A DNA stretch of 64,000 nt from Roseovarius albus (GCF_900172335.1 NZ_FWFX01000001.1:62001-126000), one strand, 5' to 3'. Shown: positions 10,158-21,346, counted from the first letter of the stretch. A program made the numbers and translations. Notes: generated by a model from the letters alone, not told the origin.

Positions 10158-11324
10158 ATGACAGAAATGGTTTACGGGACGGTTCCCGTCCGGGAAGGCG
10201 AGCCCGTCCTTCCCAAATGGTGGCGCACAATCGACAAATGGTCGATGTCCTGTGTCCTGATCCTCTTCGGTATTGGTATTTTGCTGGGGCTGGCGGCCTC
10301 GCCCCCCTTAGCAGCCAAGAACGGATTTGACCCTTTCCATTACGTGCAGCGGCAGGCGTTCTTTGGCTCGCTGGCACTGATGGCGATGATGCTTACGTCG
10401 ATGATGTCGCCCACGCTGGTGCGGCGCTTGGCGATCATCGGTTTCATCGTGGCCTTTGGCGCGCTGGCGCTATTGCCGGTGTTTGGCACCGACTTTGGCA
10501 AGGGCGCGGTGCGGTGGTATTCGCTGGGCTTTGCCAGTGTGCAACCGTCTGAGTTTCTGAAACCCGGTTTTGTTGTGGTCGCCGCCTGGATGATGGCCGC
10601 AAGCCTAGAAATTAACGGCCCACCGGGCAAGCGCATGAGCTTTGTTCTGGTGATTGTGCTGACGCTGTTTTTGGCGTTGCAGCCCGATTTTGGGCAGGCT
10701 TGTCTGCTACTCTTTGGATGGAGTGTGATGTATTTCGTGGCTGGTGCGCCGGTGCTGCTCTTGGTGGGCTTTGCTGTTCTGGTCGTGGCAGGTGGGACCT
10801 TCGCCTATAGCAATTCCGAACACTTTGCCCGCCGCATCGATGGCTTTCTAAGCCGTGATGTCGATCCGACCACGCAGTTGGGTTATGCCACCAATGCGAT
10901 CCGCGAAGGCGGATTCTTTGGTGTCGGTGTGGGTGAGGGCGAGGTCAAATGGTCTTTGCCTGATGCCCATACCGATTTTATCATTGCCGTCGCGGCCGAG
11001 GAATATGGTCTTGTGCTGGTGCTGTGCATCATCGCGCTTTATGCCACCATAGTTGTGCGGTCGTTCCTGCGCCTGATGAAAGAGCGTGATCCTTTCATTC
11101 GCCTGGCAGGAACCGGACTGGCGGCAATCTTTGGTGTGCAGGCGATGATCAACATGGGCGTGGCCGTGCGCTTGCTTCCGGCCAAAGGAATGACCTTGCC
11201 TTTTGTCAGCTATGGTGGTTCATCGCTGATTGCGGGCGGCATTGCGCTGGGCATGCTTTTTGCCTTTACCCGATCTCGTCCGCAGGGCGAAATTCGTGAT
11301 ATTCTCAGAGGCGTAGTGCGATGA
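10158..11324 (+). CDS. ftsW: Septal peptidoglycan glycosyltransferase FtsW (SEDS family)
   Basis: Polymerises lipid II at the septum together with FtsI. The 388-residue protein starts at ATG 10158 with a polar N terminus ([19 protein letters not shown]) followed by about ten membrane segments. SEDS signatures seen are [13 protein letters not shown]...[31 protein letters not shown] and [11 protein letters not shown]. No strong ribosome site is visible. It overlaps murG by four bases (ATGA), so the second half of the dcw cluster starts here as a coupled unit. Confidence 0.97.
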   Translation: MTEMVYGTVPVREGEPVLPKWWRTIDKWSMSCVLILFGIGILLGLAASPPLAAKNGFDPFHYVQRQAFFGSLALMAMMLTSMMSPTLVRRLAIIGFIVAFGALALLPVFGTDFGKGAVRWYSLGFASVQPSEFLKPGFVVVAAWMMAASLEINGPPGKRMSFVLVIVLTLFLALQPDFGQACLLLFGWSVMYFVAGAPVLLLVGFAVLVVAGGTFAYSNSEHFARRIDGFLSRDVDPTTQLGYATNAIREGGFFGVGVGEGEVKWSLPDAHTDFIIAVAAEEYGLVLVLCIIALYATIVVRSFLRLMKERDPFIRLAGTGLAAIFGVQAMINMGVAVRLLPAKGMTLPFVSYGGSSLIAGGIALGMLFAFTRSRPQGEIRDILRGVVR

Positions 11325-12427
11325 GTAAACCATCACCTTTGTTGGTGATTGCCGCCGGCGGGACCGGCGGCCATATGTTTCCGGCGCAATCTTTGGCCGA
11401 AGTCATGTTGGCACGCGGCTGGCGCGTGAAGCTGAGCACGGACGCACGTGGCGCGCGGTATGCTGGCGGGTTTCCGGAGGCGGTTGAGATTAACAAGATT
11501 GCCAGCGCAACCTTTGCCCGTGGTGGCCCTTTAGCCAAACTGGCGGCGCCGTTTCGGATTTTCGGCGGTGTGTTGGGCGCGGTTTGGGGCATGCTGCGGG
11601 ACAAGCCGGATGTGGTGGTGGGTTTTGGTGGCTATCCCTCTATTCCAGCACTGTCGGCAGCATGGTTGCTGCGCCGTCCTCGCATGGTACATGAACAAAA
11701 CGGTGTGCTGGGGTGGGTGAACCGTATCTTTTCCAAGAAAGTGGATCAGGTGGCCTGCGGTACGTGGCCGACTATCTTGCCCGAAGGCATCGAAGGCATC
11801 CACGTTGGAAATCCGGTGCGTGGGGCCGTTCTGGAGCGGGCCGAGGCGGGATATATTCCACCCGGTGATTACCCTATGTCCATTTTGGTGATCGGCGGCT
11901 CGCAAGGAGCACGGATTCTAAGCGATATTGTCCCGCCTGCGATTGCCCAACTACCGATCGAAGCATTGCGCTATATCCGGGTCAGCCATCAGGCGCGGGA
12001 CGAAGATGAATTGCGCGTTGCCACCTATTATGCAGAGCACGGCATTAATGCCGATGTCGCCCCGTTCTTCACGGACATTCCAAGCCGCATGTCCGAGGCG
12101 CAGCTGGTGATCAGCCGCTCGGGCGCGTCCAGTGTTGCGGATATCAGCGTAATCGGACGGCCCTCCATTTTGGTGCCCTATGCCGCCGCCGCTGAAGATC
12201 ATCAAACCGCCAATGCCCGAGCTCTGTCCGAGGCCGGGGCCGCCATCGTCATTCCTGAGTCGAAGTTCGAAGTTGATGCTCTGGCTGAGCAGATTATCAA
12301 TGTTTTTGATAACCCAAATGGGGCCGTGAAAATGGCGCATGCCGCGTTGAGCGTCGCCACGCCCGACGCACCCGAACGTCTGGCCGATTTGGTCGAAACA
12401 CTTGCAGCAGGGGAGCAAACGTCATGA
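11321..12427 (+). CDS. murG: UDP-GlcNAc:lipid I GlcNAc transferase MurG
   Basis: Converts lipid I to lipid II on the inner face of the membrane. The 368-residue GT28 protein begins with the glycine-rich [13 protein letters not shown] loop, has FGGYPSIP and [12 protein letters not shown] in the acceptor domain, and VIGGSQGAR plus [23 protein letters not shown] in the nucleotide-sugar domain. All match MurG. Start and stop overlap ftsW and murC by four bases each. Confidence 0.97.
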   Translation: MSKPSPLLVIAAGGTGGHMFPAQSLAEVMLARGWRVKLSTDARGARYAGGFPEAVEINKIASATFARGGPLAKLAAPFRIFGGVLGAVWGMLRDKPDVVVGFGGYPSIPALSAAWLLRRPRMVHEQNGVLGWVNRIFSKKVDQVACGTWPTILPEGIEGIHVGNPVRGAVLERAEAGYIPPGDYPMSILVIGGSQGARILSDIVPPAIAQLPIEALRYIRVSHQARDEDELRVATYYAEHGINADVAPFFTDIPSRMSEAQLVISRSGASSVADISVIGRPSILVPYAAAAEDHQTANARALSEAGAAIVIPESKFEVDALAEQIINVFDNPNGAVKMAHAALSVATPDAPERLADLVETLAAGEQTS

Positions 12428-13830
12428 ACGCCGCAACCAAACTTCCCGGTGATGTCGGGCCGATCCATTTTGTCGGTATCGGCGGGATCGGCATGTCGGG
12501 CATCGCCGAGGTTCTGCTGAACCATGGCTACACGGTGCAGGGGTCTGACCTGAAGCAATCGCCGATCACCAAACGGTTGGAAGAAGCCGGGGCGACAATT
12601 TTTGAGGGCCAACGTGCTGAAAACCTCGAAGATGCCGAGGTGGTGGTGATCTCATCAGCCATCAAACCGGGTAACCCAGAATTGGACAGCGCTCGTGCGC
12701 GGGGATTACCCGTAGTGCGCCGAGCCGAGATGTTGGCCGAGTTGATGCGGTTGAAATCCAACGTTGCCATCGCTGGCACGCACGGTAAGACCACGACGAC
12801 GACGATGGTCGCAGCGCTGCTGGATCATGGGCAAATAGACCCGACAGTGATTAACGGCGGTATCATTCACGCTTATGGATCAAATGCCCGTGTCGGAGAT
12901 GGTGAGTGGATGGTGGTCGAGGCGGACGAGTCCGACGGCACCTTCAACCGCCTGCCCGCGACCATCGCGATTGTCACCAACATCGACCCCGAGCACATGG
13001 AGCATTGGGGTGATTTCGATACCCTGCGGCAGGGCTTTTACGACTTCGTCAGTAATATTCCTTTCTACGGGCTGGCCGTTTGCTGCACCGATCATCCCGA
13101 GGTGCAGGCGCTGGTGGGCCGGATCACCGACCGCCGCGTTGTAACTTACGGATTCAATGCCCAAGCCGATGTGCGGGCTCGGAACCTGACTTATAAGGCG
13201 GGCGTGGCGCATTTCGATATTCACCTGCAAGCCGAAGATATGGTGATCGAAGAATGTACCTTACCGATGCCCGGGGATCACAACGTCTCGAACGCGCTGA
13301 GCGCCGTAGCTGTCGCGCGCCATCTTGGCATGAAGCGCGATGAAATTCGCGAGGGGTTGGCCAACTTTGGCGGGGTCAATCGCCGCTTTACCCGCGTGGG
13401 GGAGGTGAATGGCGTGACCGTCATCGATGATTACGGTCACCACCCGGTCGAGATCACGGCAGTGCTAAAGGCTGCGCGTCAAGCAACCGAAGGGCGCATC
13501 ATTGCGGTTCACCAACCGCACAGGTACACACGCCTACATTCGTTGTTCGACGATTTCTGCGCTTGTTTCAATGACGCTGATGTTGTTGCTATCGCTGATA
13601 TCTACGCCGCGGGCGAAGATCCGATTGAAGGTGCCGGGCGCGACGACCTGGTCGCTGGACTGATCCGTCATGGCCATCGCCATGCGCGTGCCATCCAGGA
13701 CGAGGATGATCTGGAGCGTCTGGTGCGCGAACAGGCGACACCGGGCGATATGGTGGTCTGCCTCGGGGCCGGGACGATCAGTGCGTGGGCCAATAGTTTG
13801 CCAGATCGGCTGAGAAACGAAGAAGGATAG
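12424..13830 (+). CDS. murC: UDP-MurNAc:L-alanine ligase MurC
   Basis: First amino-acid addition to UDP-MurNAc. The 468 residues contain [17 protein letters not shown] at the N terminus, the ATP loop [21 protein letters not shown] and [11 protein letters not shown], and [10 protein letters not shown], all diagnostic of MurC. The ATG overlaps the murG stop (ATGA). The next small gene begins five bases after its stop. Confidence 0.97.
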   Translation: MNAATKLPGDVGPIHFVGIGGIGMSGIAEVLLNHGYTVQGSDLKQSPITKRLEEAGATIFEGQRAENLEDAEVVVISSAIKPGNPELDSARARGLPVVRRAEMLAELMRLKSNVAIAGTHGKTTTTTMVAALLDHGQIDPTVINGGIIHAYGSNARVGDGEWMVVEADESDGTFNRLPATIAIVTNIDPEHMEHWGDFDTLRQGFYDFVSNIPFYGLAVCCTDHPEVQALVGRITDRRVVTYGFNAQADVRARNLTYKAGVAHFDIHLQAEDMVIEECTLPMPGDHNVSNALSAVAVARHLGMKRDEIREGLANFGGVNRRFTRVGEVNGVTVIDDYGHHPVEITAVLKAARQATEGRIIAVHQPHRYTRLHSLFDDFCACFNDADVVAIADIYAAGEDPIEGAGRDDLVAGLIRHGHRHARAIQDEDDLERLVREQATPGDMVVCLGAGTISAWANSLPDRLRNEEG

Positions 13831-13835
13831 GGGCT

Positions 13836-14075
13836 GTGTCGATCTCCCTCACACTCTCTTGTATCTGGGTGCTTCTGGCGACGCTGGTGGCCTTTCTACC
13901 TATGCGCCATCAATATCGGCCTGGATTTGCGTTATTGATCGCCGCGCCGGTACTGATCGTCTGGCTGGGGTATGACTACGGTTGGGTCTGGTCGGTTATG
14001 GCGGTGTTGGCCTTTGTTTCAATGTTTCGTAATCCACTGAGCTATTGCTGGCGTAAATGGCGGGGGACTGTGTAA
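13836..14075 (+). CDS. DUF2484-type small membrane protein, copy 1
   Basis: A 79-residue protein with GTG start (13836), about three membrane segments and a basic C terminus (CWRKWRGTV). It begins MSISLTLSCIWVLLA, nearly the same as the next gene ([15 protein letters not shown]), so the two are tandem paralogues. Proteins of this kind occur between murC and murB in Rhodobacterales and are classed as DUF2484; function is unknown. Position suggests a link with envelope growth. The stop overlaps the next start (TAATG). Confidence 0.78.
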   Translation: MSISLTLSCIWVLLATLVAFLPMRHQYRPGFALLIAAPVLIVWLGYDYGWVWSVMAVLAFVSMFRNPLSYCWRKWRGTV

Positions 14076-14320
14076 TGAGTATATCTTTGATTCTTGCCTG
14101 TTTGTGGGCACTGGCGGCGAATGTCCTAGCCTTGGTCCCAAGTCGTGACAATCACTGGCGCAGAGCGTATGTGCTGATCGCAATTGGGATTCCCTTGCTG
14201 GGCTTTGTCACCTACGAAAATGGCCCATGGATCGGCTTGTTGGTGCTGGCTGCTGGAATGAGCATTCTGCGCTGGCCGGTGATTTATCTGGGGCGTTGGC
14301 TGCGTGGATCCTTGAGATAA
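14075..14320 (+). CDS. DUF2484-type small membrane protein, copy 2
   Basis: I place the start at ATG 14075 (81 residues) rather than the in-frame ATG at 14057, because 14075 overlaps the preceding stop and gives an N terminus matching copy 1. About three membrane segments, ending in a basic tail (GRWLRGSLR). The two copies share only a short N-terminal similarity and overall layout, so the duplication looks old. Function unknown; the gene sits 20 bases before murB. Confidence 0.78.
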   Translation: MSISLILACLWALAANVLALVPSRDNHWRRAYVLIAIGIPLLGFVTYENGPWIGLLVLAAGMSILRWPVIYLGRWLRGSLR

Positions 14321-14340
14321 CTTTTGAACGGGCCTGTATC

Positions 14341-15291
14341 ATGACGGACCAACGGACAATCACGCAGATTCCAAACGTACGCGGGCGTCTGACCCAAAAC
14401 CGCACTTTGAATGATCTGACATGGCTGCGGGTTGGTGGGCCGGCGGACTGGCTGTTCCAGCCCGCTGATGTGGAGGACTTGCAGCAGTTTATGCGTGATC
14501 TCGATCCTTCAGTGGCTGTCTTTCCGATGGGTGTGGGTAGCAACCTGATCGTGCGTGATGGAGGGTTGCGGGCGGTAGTTGTGCGCTTGGGGCGTGGGTT
14601 CAACCAGATCCGGGTTGAGGGCAATCGTGTTGTTGCCGGGGCTGCCGCACTGGATGCGCACGTGGCCAAAAAGGCAGCCGAGACCGGTGTTGATCTGACC
14701 TTCTTGCGGACCATTCCCGGTTCCATCGGCGGTGCGGTGCGGATGAACGCAGGTTGTTATGGCAGCTATACCGCTGATGCCTTTGTCGAGGCGCGTGCGA
14801 TCACGCGTCAAGGTGAGGAAATCTACTTGACTGCGGAAGATTTAAATTTTGCCTACCGCCAAACGGACCTGGCCGCTGATTGCACCATTATTGAGGCCAC
14901 CTTTGAAGGACCTTCAGGTAAACCAGAAGAGCTACTGGCACGCATGCAGGAGCAGCTTCACAAGCGTGATGAAACCCAACCTACCAAGGACCGTTCCGCT
15001 GGCAGCACCTTCCGCAATCCGGCAGGATTTAGCTCAACCGGGCGTGCAGATGATAAACATGATCTGAAGGCCTGGAAGGTGATTGATGATGCCGGCATGC
15101 GTGGCGCGCAGATAGGGGGCGCGCAGATGAGCGAAAAGCATCCCAACTTTTTGCTCAACGCTGACAATGCCACCGCGGCCGATCTGGAAGGATTGGGCGA
15201 GTTGGTGCGAAAAAAGGTTTTCAACAACAGCGGAATAGAGTTACAGTGGGAAATCATGAGGGTCGGAGAACCGGCCCCGTCAAAAAAATAA
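14341..15291 (+). CDS. murB: UDP-N-acetylenolpyruvoylglucosamine reductase MurB
   Basis: FAD enzyme that reduces UDP-GlcNAc-enolpyruvate to UDP-MurNAc. ATG 14341 is chosen (316 residues) because upstream in-frame codons lie within the DUF2484 gene. Seen: [24 protein letters not shown], the [22 protein letters not shown] block, and GSTFRNP with the likely proton-donor serine S222, followed by the HPNFLLN block. This matches MurB. A short hairpin (GGGTC/GACCC at 15311-15327) lies between it and ddl. Confidence 0.95.
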   Translation: MTDQRTITQIPNVRGRLTQNRTLNDLTWLRVGGPADWLFQPADVEDLQQFMRDLDPSVAVFPMGVGSNLIVRDGGLRAVVVRLGRGFNQIRVEGNRVVAGAAALDAHVAKKAAETGVDLTFLRTIPGSIGGAVRMNAGCYGSYTADAFVEARAITRQGEEIYLTAEDLNFAYRQTDLAADCTIIEATFEGPSGKPEELLARMQEQLHKRDETQPTKDRSAGSTFRNPAGFSSTGRADDKHDLKAWKVIDDAGMRGAQIGGAQMSEKHPNFLLNADNATAADLEGLGELVRKKVFNNSGIELQWEIMRVGEPAPSKK

Positions 15292-15345
15292 AACGAGCAT
15301 AACGGTAACAGGGTCATAGTAAGACCCGGGATATTGAGGCACAGA

Positions 15346-16266
15346 GTGGGTTTTTCAGGCGAAAACACCCCTAAAGTCGCGGTCATTATGGGTGGCCCAT
15401 CGTCCGAACATGAGGTTTCGCTCTCGTCCGGGCGAGAATGCGCTGCCGCGCTTAGGGAAGCTGGATTTCAGGTTGAAGAAATCGTCGCAGATCGTGATCT
15501 GCCCGAGGTGCTGCGCGCCAGCGCGCCCGATGTTGTGTTCAACGCATTGCACGGCCGTTGGGGTGAAGACGGCTGCGTGCAAGGCTTGCTGGAATGGATG
15601 GGTCTTCCATACACACATTCGGGTGTTTTGGCCTCGTCTTTGGCGATGGATAAGCAGCGCACGAAAGAAGTTTACAGGGTCAATGACCTGCCGATTGTCG
15701 AGAGCGTTTTGGCGCATAAGGATGACGTCTCTTCCAAACATGTGTTAAAGCCGCCCTATGTAGTGAAGCCCTATAATGAGGGGTCCTCGGTCGGCGTTTA
15801 TATCGTGCATGAGGATGCCAACGGCCCGCCTAAACTGGCCGATGACATGCCTGACCTGGTGATGGTCGAAACCTACGCGCCGGGGCGCGAGTTGACCACC
15901 ACAGTCATGGGCGATCGCGCATTGACGGTGACGGATATCATCACCGACGGTTGGTATGATTTTGACGCGAAATACAAGCCGGGCGGATCGCGTCATGTGG
16001 TGCCTGCCGAAGTGCCGCAAGAAATATTTGATGCCTGTATGGAGTATGCCATTAAGGCGCATGAGGTGCTGGGCTGTCGCGGTGTGAGCCGCACTGATTA
16101 TCGCTGGGATGACGCGCGCGGCCTTGATGGATTGATCATACTGGAAACCAACACGCAGCCCGGGATGACGCCAACGTCGTTGAGCCCCGAACAGGCGCAG
16201 CATGTCGGGATTAGCTTTCCTGAGATGTGTCGTTGGATGGTGGAGGATGCCTCATGCGACAGGTAG
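15346..16266 (+). CDS. ddl: D-alanine:D-alanine ligase
   Basis: ATP-grasp enzyme making the D-Ala-D-Ala used by MurF. Start GTG 15346 is preferred over TTG 15334 because GAGG (15336-15339) lies six bases upstream and it gives the usual 306-residue length. Motifs: KVAVIMGGPSSEHEVSLSSG, HGRWGEDGCVQG, YTHSGVLASSLAMDK, VKPYNEGSSVGV, and ILETNTQPGMT with LSPEQA. The end overlaps ftsQ by 13 bases. Confidence 0.95.
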   Translation: MGFSGENTPKVAVIMGGPSSEHEVSLSSGRECAAALREAGFQVEEIVADRDLPEVLRASAPDVVFNALHGRWGEDGCVQGLLEWMGLPYTHSGVLASSLAMDKQRTKEVYRVNDLPIVESVLAHKDDVSSKHVLKPPYVVKPYNEGSSVGVYIVHEDANGPPKLADDMPDLVMVETYAPGRELTTTVMGDRALTVTDIITDGWYDFDAKYKPGGSRHVVPAEVPQEIFDACMEYAIKAHEVLGCRGVSRTDYRWDDARGLDGLIILETNTQPGMTPTSLSPEQAQHVGISFPEMCRWMVEDASCDR

Positions 16267-17126
16267 AACCCAAGTTCGATCCGGCCCCGTCGCGCTGGTC
16301 GTATCGCTATCAGCGCCTGATGCTGACACCATTGTTCCGCAAAACCCTGCGCATTGGTCTGCCCTTTGCGTTGGCATTGGGCGCAGGGATCATGTTTTTC
16401 ACAGACCCTGACCGGCAAGAGGCGTTGATCCAAAAAGTCGCGGACCTTCGTGAGCAGATTGAAACACGCCCTGAATTCATGGTGCAGCTACTAGAAGTCG
16501 AAGGTGCAAGCGCCCCGGTCGAAGAGGTCATTCGCGAGGTTTTTCCATTCAAGCTGCCGATCAGCTCGTTTGATGCTGACTTGGATGCGGTGCGGGTGAT
16601 GATCGAAGACCTGCCCGCTGTGGCCGATGCTTCTGTGCGGATCCGCAAGGGCGGCGTTCTGGTGGCCAAGGTGGTGGAGCGTCAGCCAATCGCCCTGTGG
16701 CGGGTGCAGGACGGGTTGAACATCGTGGACGTCGAAGGCGTGGTGATCGGCAAGGTGCTGGAGCATCCCAAACTGATGGAAATGCCGATCATTGCCGGAG
16801 CTGGTGCCGAAAAGGCGGTGCCTGAGGCGCTGTCCTTGTCGCGCGCGGCTAAGTCCCTTGATGCGGAGGTGCGCGGACTTGTGCGTGTCGGTGAGCGTCG
16901 CTGGGATGTGGTGATGGAAAGCGGGCAGCGGATCATGCTTCCGGTGGACAATCCGCAGCGGGCGCTGGAACGCGTGATCGTGCTGGATGACATCAAAGAC
17001 ATGCTGAACCGCGACCTAAGCGTCGTCGATATGCGGATCGTGGAGCGGCCAACCATAAGAATGAATGAAAACGCTGCCGATGACTGGTGGCAGGTTTCTC
17101 AGACAACGGCGGGGGCGGTTGAATGA
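16254..17126 (+). CDS. ftsQ: Cell division protein FtsQ
   Basis: Divisome scaffold with a cytoplasmic tail, one membrane segment (about residues 32-51), a POTRA domain (about 80-150, FPFKLPISSFDADLDAVRVMIEDLPAVADASV) and a beta domain. ATG 16254 is selected because GGAGG (16242-16246) is seven bases upstream; this gives 290 residues. The gene overlaps ddl by 13 bases and ftsA by four, the standard ddl-ftsQ-ftsA order. The family is weakly conserved, but topology and context agree. Confidence 0.94.
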   Translation: MRQVEPKFDPAPSRWSYRYQRLMLTPLFRKTLRIGLPFALALGAGIMFFTDPDRQEALIQKVADLREQIETRPEFMVQLLEVEGASAPVEEVIREVFPFKLPISSFDADLDAVRVMIEDLPAVADASVRIRKGGVLVAKVVERQPIALWRVQDGLNIVDVEGVVIGKVLEHPKLMEMPIIAGAGAEKAVPEALSLSRAAKSLDAEVRGLVRVGERRWDVVMESGQRIMLPVDNPQRALERVIVLDDIKDMLNRDLSVVDMRIVERPTIRMNENAADDWWQVSQTTAGAVE

Positions 17127-18457
17127 TTGAGCTATATGAAAGCCAACGGGCGATGCGCAACATGCGCAAGGCGGCATTGCAGCGTGGGGTCGTCGCGGTT
17201 CTGGATGTGGGGACCTCCAAAATTGCATGTCTGGTGCTTCGCTTTGATGGCACCGATCGGCTGAAAGAGGCCGAAGGCATCGGTGCGATGGCTGGGCAGG
17301 CCGGTTTCCGAGTAATCGGTGCAGCCACAACCCGGTCGCGTGGAGTGAAATTCGGCGAAATCGACGCTATGCAAGAAACCGAACGGGCCATTCGTACCGC
17401 GTTACAGGCCGCGCAAAAGATGGCGAACATCCGCGTCGACCATGTGATTGCCTGCTTCTCAGGAGCGCAGCCGCGCTCTTATGGGTTGGCGGGCGCGGTT
17501 GAGCTTGAAGGACAGCTGGTCAGCGAGCAAGACGTCAGCCGTGTCTTGTCGTCCTGCGATGTGCCTGATTATGGCGAGGGGCGTGAAGTGCTGCACGCGC
17601 AACCCGTGAACTTCGCTTTGGATCACCGCACCGGTTTGAATGACCCGCGTGGGCAACTGGGGCAAACTCTGTCAACAGATATGCATATGCTGACCGTTGA
17701 TAGCTTTGCGATTCAGAATCTGGCCTATTGCGTGAAGCGATGTGATCTTGAACTCGCTGGGCTCGCGTTTTCTGCATATGCATCTGGCTTGGCGTCTTTG
17801 GTTGAGGATGAGCAAGAGTTGGGCGCGGCCTGCATTGATTTGGGTGGCGGGTCAGCAGGTGTATCCATCTTTATGAAAAAGCACATGATTTATGCCGATA
17901 GCGTGCGCATTGGTGGCGATCATGTGACCAGTGATATCTCCATGGGATTGCAAGTTCCCACCGCCACTGCTGAGCGGATTAAGACCTTCTACGGCGGCGT
18001 AATGGCCACCGGTATGGATGACCGCGAGATGATAGAAATCGGCGGTGAAACCGGCGATTGGGAACATGATCGCCGCACAGTCAGTCGTACTGAGTTGATC
18101 GGCATCATGCGCCCACGAGTTGAAGAAATTCTGGAGGAAGCACGCAGCCGGTTGGATGCAGCGGGCTTTGAGTACCTTCCCAGCCAGCAGATCGTATTGA
18201 CTGGCGGCGGTAGTCAGATCCCTGGTCTTGATGGTTTGGCCAGCAAGATTCTGGGGCAGCAGGTGCGACTGGGCCGTCCATTGCGTGTCCATGGTTTGCC
18301 ACAGGCCGCTACAGGGGCCGGTTTTGCCAGTGCCGTGGGCATGTGTCTCTTCGCAGCAAATCCGCAGGATGAATGGTGGGATTTCGATCTCCCGGTCGAC
18401 CGTTATCCAGCACGATCACTTAAGCGTGCCGTAAAATGGTTCAAGGACAACTGGTAA
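17123..18457 (+). CDS. ftsA: Cell division protein FtsA
   Basis: Actin-like ATPase that tethers FtsZ to the membrane. The 444-residue protein has AVLDVGTSKIACLV (phosphate 1), a SHS2/1C-type insert, CIDLGGGSAGVSIF (phosphate 2), and LTGGGSQIPGLDGLA (adenosine). The C terminus ends in RSLKRAVKWFKDNW, an amphipathic membrane-targeting helix as expected. The start overlaps ftsQ by four bases. A 174-base gap follows before ftsZ, long enough for an ftsZ promoter. Confidence 0.96.
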   Translation: MIELYESQRAMRNMRKAALQRGVVAVLDVGTSKIACLVLRFDGTDRLKEAEGIGAMAGQAGFRVIGAATTRSRGVKFGEIDAMQETERAIRTALQAAQKMANIRVDHVIACFSGAQPRSYGLAGAVELEGQLVSEQDVSRVLSSCDVPDYGEGREVLHAQPVNFALDHRTGLNDPRGQLGQTLSTDMHMLTVDSFAIQNLAYCVKRCDLELAGLAFSAYASGLASLVEDEQELGAACIDLGGGSAGVSIFMKKHMIYADSVRIGGDHVTSDISMGLQVPTATAERIKTFYGGVMATGMDDREMIEIGGETGDWEHDRRTVSRTELIGIMRPRVEEILEEARSRLDAAGFEYLPSQQIVLTGGGSQIPGLDGLASKILGQQVRLGRPLRVHGLPQAATGAGFASAVGMCLFAANPQDEWWDFDLPVDRYPARSLKRAVKWFKDNW

Positions 18458-18631
18458 CCACAAAATGTGGCCGCTTCGGCGAAATCCCGCGTAAAACCGT
18501 AAAAAAGCAGCTATATTTTGTGGTTTTTGGGTGTTTTTTTGGTGACGTAGGCCGCGCTGAGCGGTATGATTGTGGATAATAGGCAGAAGTAGGCCCGGAA
18601 ATTTGGGCGAAAATAACAGGCGGACAGTATT

Positions 18632-20221
18632 ATGACATTGAATCTCACAATGCCCGGGCATGAAGATCTCAAGCCACGTATCACCGTTTTTGGTGTCGGT
18701 GGTGCAGGTGGCAATGCCGTCAATAACATGATTGAAAAAGAACTCGACGGGGTCGATTTCGTCGTTGCAAATACCGACGCTCAGGCGCTGAGCCAGAGCC
18801 AATCGGACAGCCGTATCCAACTGGGTGTGAAGGTGACCGAAGGTTTGGGTGCGGGCGCGAAGCCAGCCATCGGTTCAGCCGCTGCCGAAGAAAGCATCGA
18901 ACAGATCGTAGACCATCTGGCGGGCGCGCACATGTGTTTCATTACTGCGGGCATGGGCGGTGGCACCGGTACAGGTGCCGCGCCAATTATCGCGCAAGCC
19001 GCACGTGAGCTGGGTGTTCTGACCGTTGGTGTTGTCACCAAGCCGTTCCAGTTCGAAGGGGCTAAGCGCATGCGTCAGGCCGAAGAAGGTGTTGAAACCC
19101 TTCAGAAAATGGTCGACACACTGATCATTATTCCGAACCAGAACCTGTTCCGACTGGCCAATGAGAAAACCACCTTTACCGAGGCGTTTTCGATGGCGGA
19201 TGATGTTCTGTATCAAGGTGTCAAAGGTGTGACCGACCTGATGGTTCGCCCTGGCCTGATCAACCTCGATTTTGCTGACGTTCGCGCCGTAATGGACGAA
19301 ATGGGCAAGGCGATGATGGGTACGGGCGAGGCAACTGGTGAGGATCGCGCCATTCAGGCCGCCGAAAAGGCGATTGCCAACCCGCTGCTGGACGAGATCA
19401 GCCTGCGCGGTGCCAAAGGTGTTCTGATCAACATCACCGGTGGACCGGATCTGACCCTGTTCGAACTGGACGAAGCAGCCAACCGCATCCGCGAAGAGGT
19501 GGACGGCGACGCCAACATCATCGTGGGCTCCACGTTGGACACACTGACCGAGGGCGCAATGCGCGTGAGCGTGGTTGCCACCGGCATCGACGCCAGCGAC
19601 GTGGCGCATGAAATGCCGGTTCCACGCCGCAGCCTGGCTGAGCCACTGAAGCCAGCGGTTGAAACCGAAGAAAAGGAAGAAGCTCCAGCAGCAGTTGCGA
19701 TGGAAGCGGAGCCAAATCTTTTCGCAGAAGCGGAAGAGCAGGAAACAGCAAGCGCACCAGCAGAAGATATCTTTGATCCGCTTGGTTATGAAGATGCAGC
19801 TTCGGCGGACGAAAGCGATGATCTGCCCGCACCTGCCTACATCCCTCAAGTCGAGGTCGCCCAAGAAGCCGAGCAGTTTGAAGAAGAGTTGGACAGCTTT
19901 ATTGCACCTAAGCCGGGAACGCCTTCACCTGAAGCGCTGGCCCGTCTGCAAGCGGCAGTCAATAACGCGCCTTCACGCAACGCAGATGCGCAGCCACGCA
20001 CCGAAGCGCCACGGGCAGAAGAGTCGGCCGAGCGCTCACGCTTCGGGATTAATTCACTGATCAACCGGATGACGGGCCATGGTTCGGAACAAGAGCAAGC
20101 CTCGGTTCGTCCGATGCGCCAACAGCCTACGGTGCAAAGTCGTCCGACACAACATGAGTCGCAGGATGAGACGGATGAGCAGATCGAAATCCCTGCTTTC
20201 CTGCGCCGTCAGGCGAACTAA
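18632..20221 (+). CDS. ftsZ: Cell division protein FtsZ
   Basis: Tubulin-like GTPase forming the Z ring. The 529-residue protein has [13 protein letters not shown] at the N terminus, the tubulin signature G109-G-G-T-G-T-G115, and NLDFADV in the second half of the core (to about residue 325). A long acidic, glutamate- and alanine-rich linker follows (about 326-510), then the conserved C-terminal peptide [12 protein letters not shown] that binds FtsA and ZipA-type partners. The 174 bases upstream are AT-richer and contain runs of T, so an independent promoter is plausible. A strong terminator follows. Confidence 0.98.
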   Translation: MTLNLTMPGHEDLKPRITVFGVGGAGGNAVNNMIEKELDGVDFVVANTDAQALSQSQSDSRIQLGVKVTEGLGAGAKPAIGSAAAEESIEQIVDHLAGAHMCFITAGMGGGTGTGAAPIIAQAARELGVLTVGVVTKPFQFEGAKRMRQAEEGVETLQKMVDTLIIIPNQNLFRLANEKTTFTEAFSMADDVLYQGVKGVTDLMVRPGLINLDFADVRAVMDEMGKAMMGTGEATGEDRAIQAAEKAIANPLLDEISLRGAKGVLINITGGPDLTLFELDEAANRIREEVDGDANIIVGSTLDTLTEGAMRVSVVATGIDASDVAHEMPVPRRSLAEPLKPAVETEEKEEAPAAVAMEAEPNLFAEAEEQETASAPAEDIFDPLGYEDAASADESDDLPAPAYIPQVEVAQEAEQFEEELDSFIAPKPGTPSPEALARLQAAVNNAPSRNADAQPRTEAPRAEESAERSRFGINSLINRMTGHGSEQEQASVRPMRQQPTVQSRPTQHESQDETDEQIEIPAFLRRQAN

Positions 20222-20241
20222 GTCTTCAACAGTGTTACTGG

Positions 20242-20271
20242 AAAAGGGCTGCGTTTTGTGGCCCTTTTTTT
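20242..20271 (+). terminator. Rho-independent terminator after ftsZ
   Basis: An eight-base stem AAAAGGGC (20242-20249) pairs with GCCCTTTT (20261-20268) across an 11-base loop and runs into seven T residues. It marks the 3' end of the dcw transcript and separates ftsZ from lpxC. Confidence 0.88.
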
Positions 20272-20395
20272 ATTATAAATCAGTAAGGTAACTCATAGGT
20301 AGGCAGAAAGCTGCTTACACTGTTACAACCGTGTTTCAGACCGTAGCAAAGATTGAGTTGAGCCTTCTAAGCCCCAGCCTTAAATCTCTGGCAGC

Positions 20396-21346
20396 ATGAA
20401 CAAGGGCGAACGTCCCGGGGGCACTTTGCAAACTACGATTAAATCTTCTGTATCTTTTGACGGTGTTGGTCTGCATTCCGGCGCTCCGGTCAGGATGACT
20501 ATCCTGCCGGCACTGCCTAATAGTGGCATCGTATTCCGCCGCATGGATAATGTGCCTGGTCGTCGCGATATCCGCGCGCTGTGGAACCTTGTGCACCAAT
20601 CCCCGCTGTGTACCCGTTTGGAAAATGAGGACGGTGTTACCGTATCTACAGTTGAACACATCATGGCCGCCTTAATGGGATGTGGTGTTCATAACGCCGT
20701 CGTCGAGGTTGATGGCCCCGAAGTTCCGATCCTTGATGGCAGCTCGGCTGCGTTTGTTCGTGGTATTCTTGGAAAAGGCCTGCGTCGAATTAACGTGCCG
20801 CTGAAAGTTTACCGCATCACGGACACTATCGAGGTTCGCCGTGGCGATAGTTGGGCGCGATTTACTCCGCATGACCGTCTGCTGATCGATTTCCGCATTG
20901 AGTTTAAAGATGCCGCCATTGGTACTCAAAAGAAAACCTTGGATATGTCCAACGGCAGCTTTGTAAGGGAATTGTCGAACAGCCGTACTTTCTGCCGTAA
21001 GGCTGACGTTGACGCGATGCACGCACAAGGACTGGCCTTGGGTGGCACTTATGAAAATGCGGTCGTGGTCGACGGTGATCGGGTGCTCAGCCCCGGTGGC
21101 CTGCGTCACAAAGACGAAGCGGTACGTCATAAGATGCTGGATGCTTTAGGTGACCTTGGCTTGGCCGGCGCACCGATTCTTGGCCATTACGAAGGCTTCA
21201 AGGCGGGGCACGCACTGACGAATGACCTGCTTCGTGCCATGTTCGCTCAGCCCGAATGCTTTGAGAAAGTCACATGCAGCGATGAAATGGCTGCAAAACT
21301 GCCGGGTGCAGGGGTGCATTGGGATGAAATTCCCGAAGTCGCCTGA
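20396..21346 (+). CDS. lpxC: UDP-3-O-acyl-N-acetylglucosamine deacetylase LpxC
   Basis: Committed zinc-dependent step of lipid A synthesis. Of 316 residues, the expected zinc ligands are visible: H88 (TVEHIMAAL), H245 and D249 (VRHKMLDALGDL); the catalytic-region H272 lies in KAGHALTN. The FDGVGLHSG N-terminal motif is also present. It lies after the ftsZ terminator with 125 bases of upstream sequence, so it has its own promoter. The order ftsZ-lpxC-bamD-recN is common in alphaproteobacteria. Confidence 0.97.
   Translation: MNKGERPGGTLQTTIKSSVSFDGVGLHSGAPVRMTILPALPNSGIVFRRMDNVPGRRDIRALWNLVHQSPLCTRLENEDGVTVSTVEHIMAALMGCGVHNAVVEVDGPEVPILDGSSAAFVRGILGKGLRRINVPLKVYRITDTIEVRRGDSWARFTPHDRLLIDFRIEFKDAAIGTQKKTLDMSNGSFVRELSNSRTFCRKADVDAMHAQGLALGGTYENAVVVDGDRVLSPGGLRHKDEAVRHKMLDALGDLGLAGAPILGHYEGFKAGHALTNDLLRAMFAQPECFEKVTCSDEMAAKLPGAGVHWDEIPEVA

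Noticed and set aside
18875..19864. 329-residue open frame on the - strand
   Set aside because: Antisense to ftsZ with no motif; ftsZ coding is certain.
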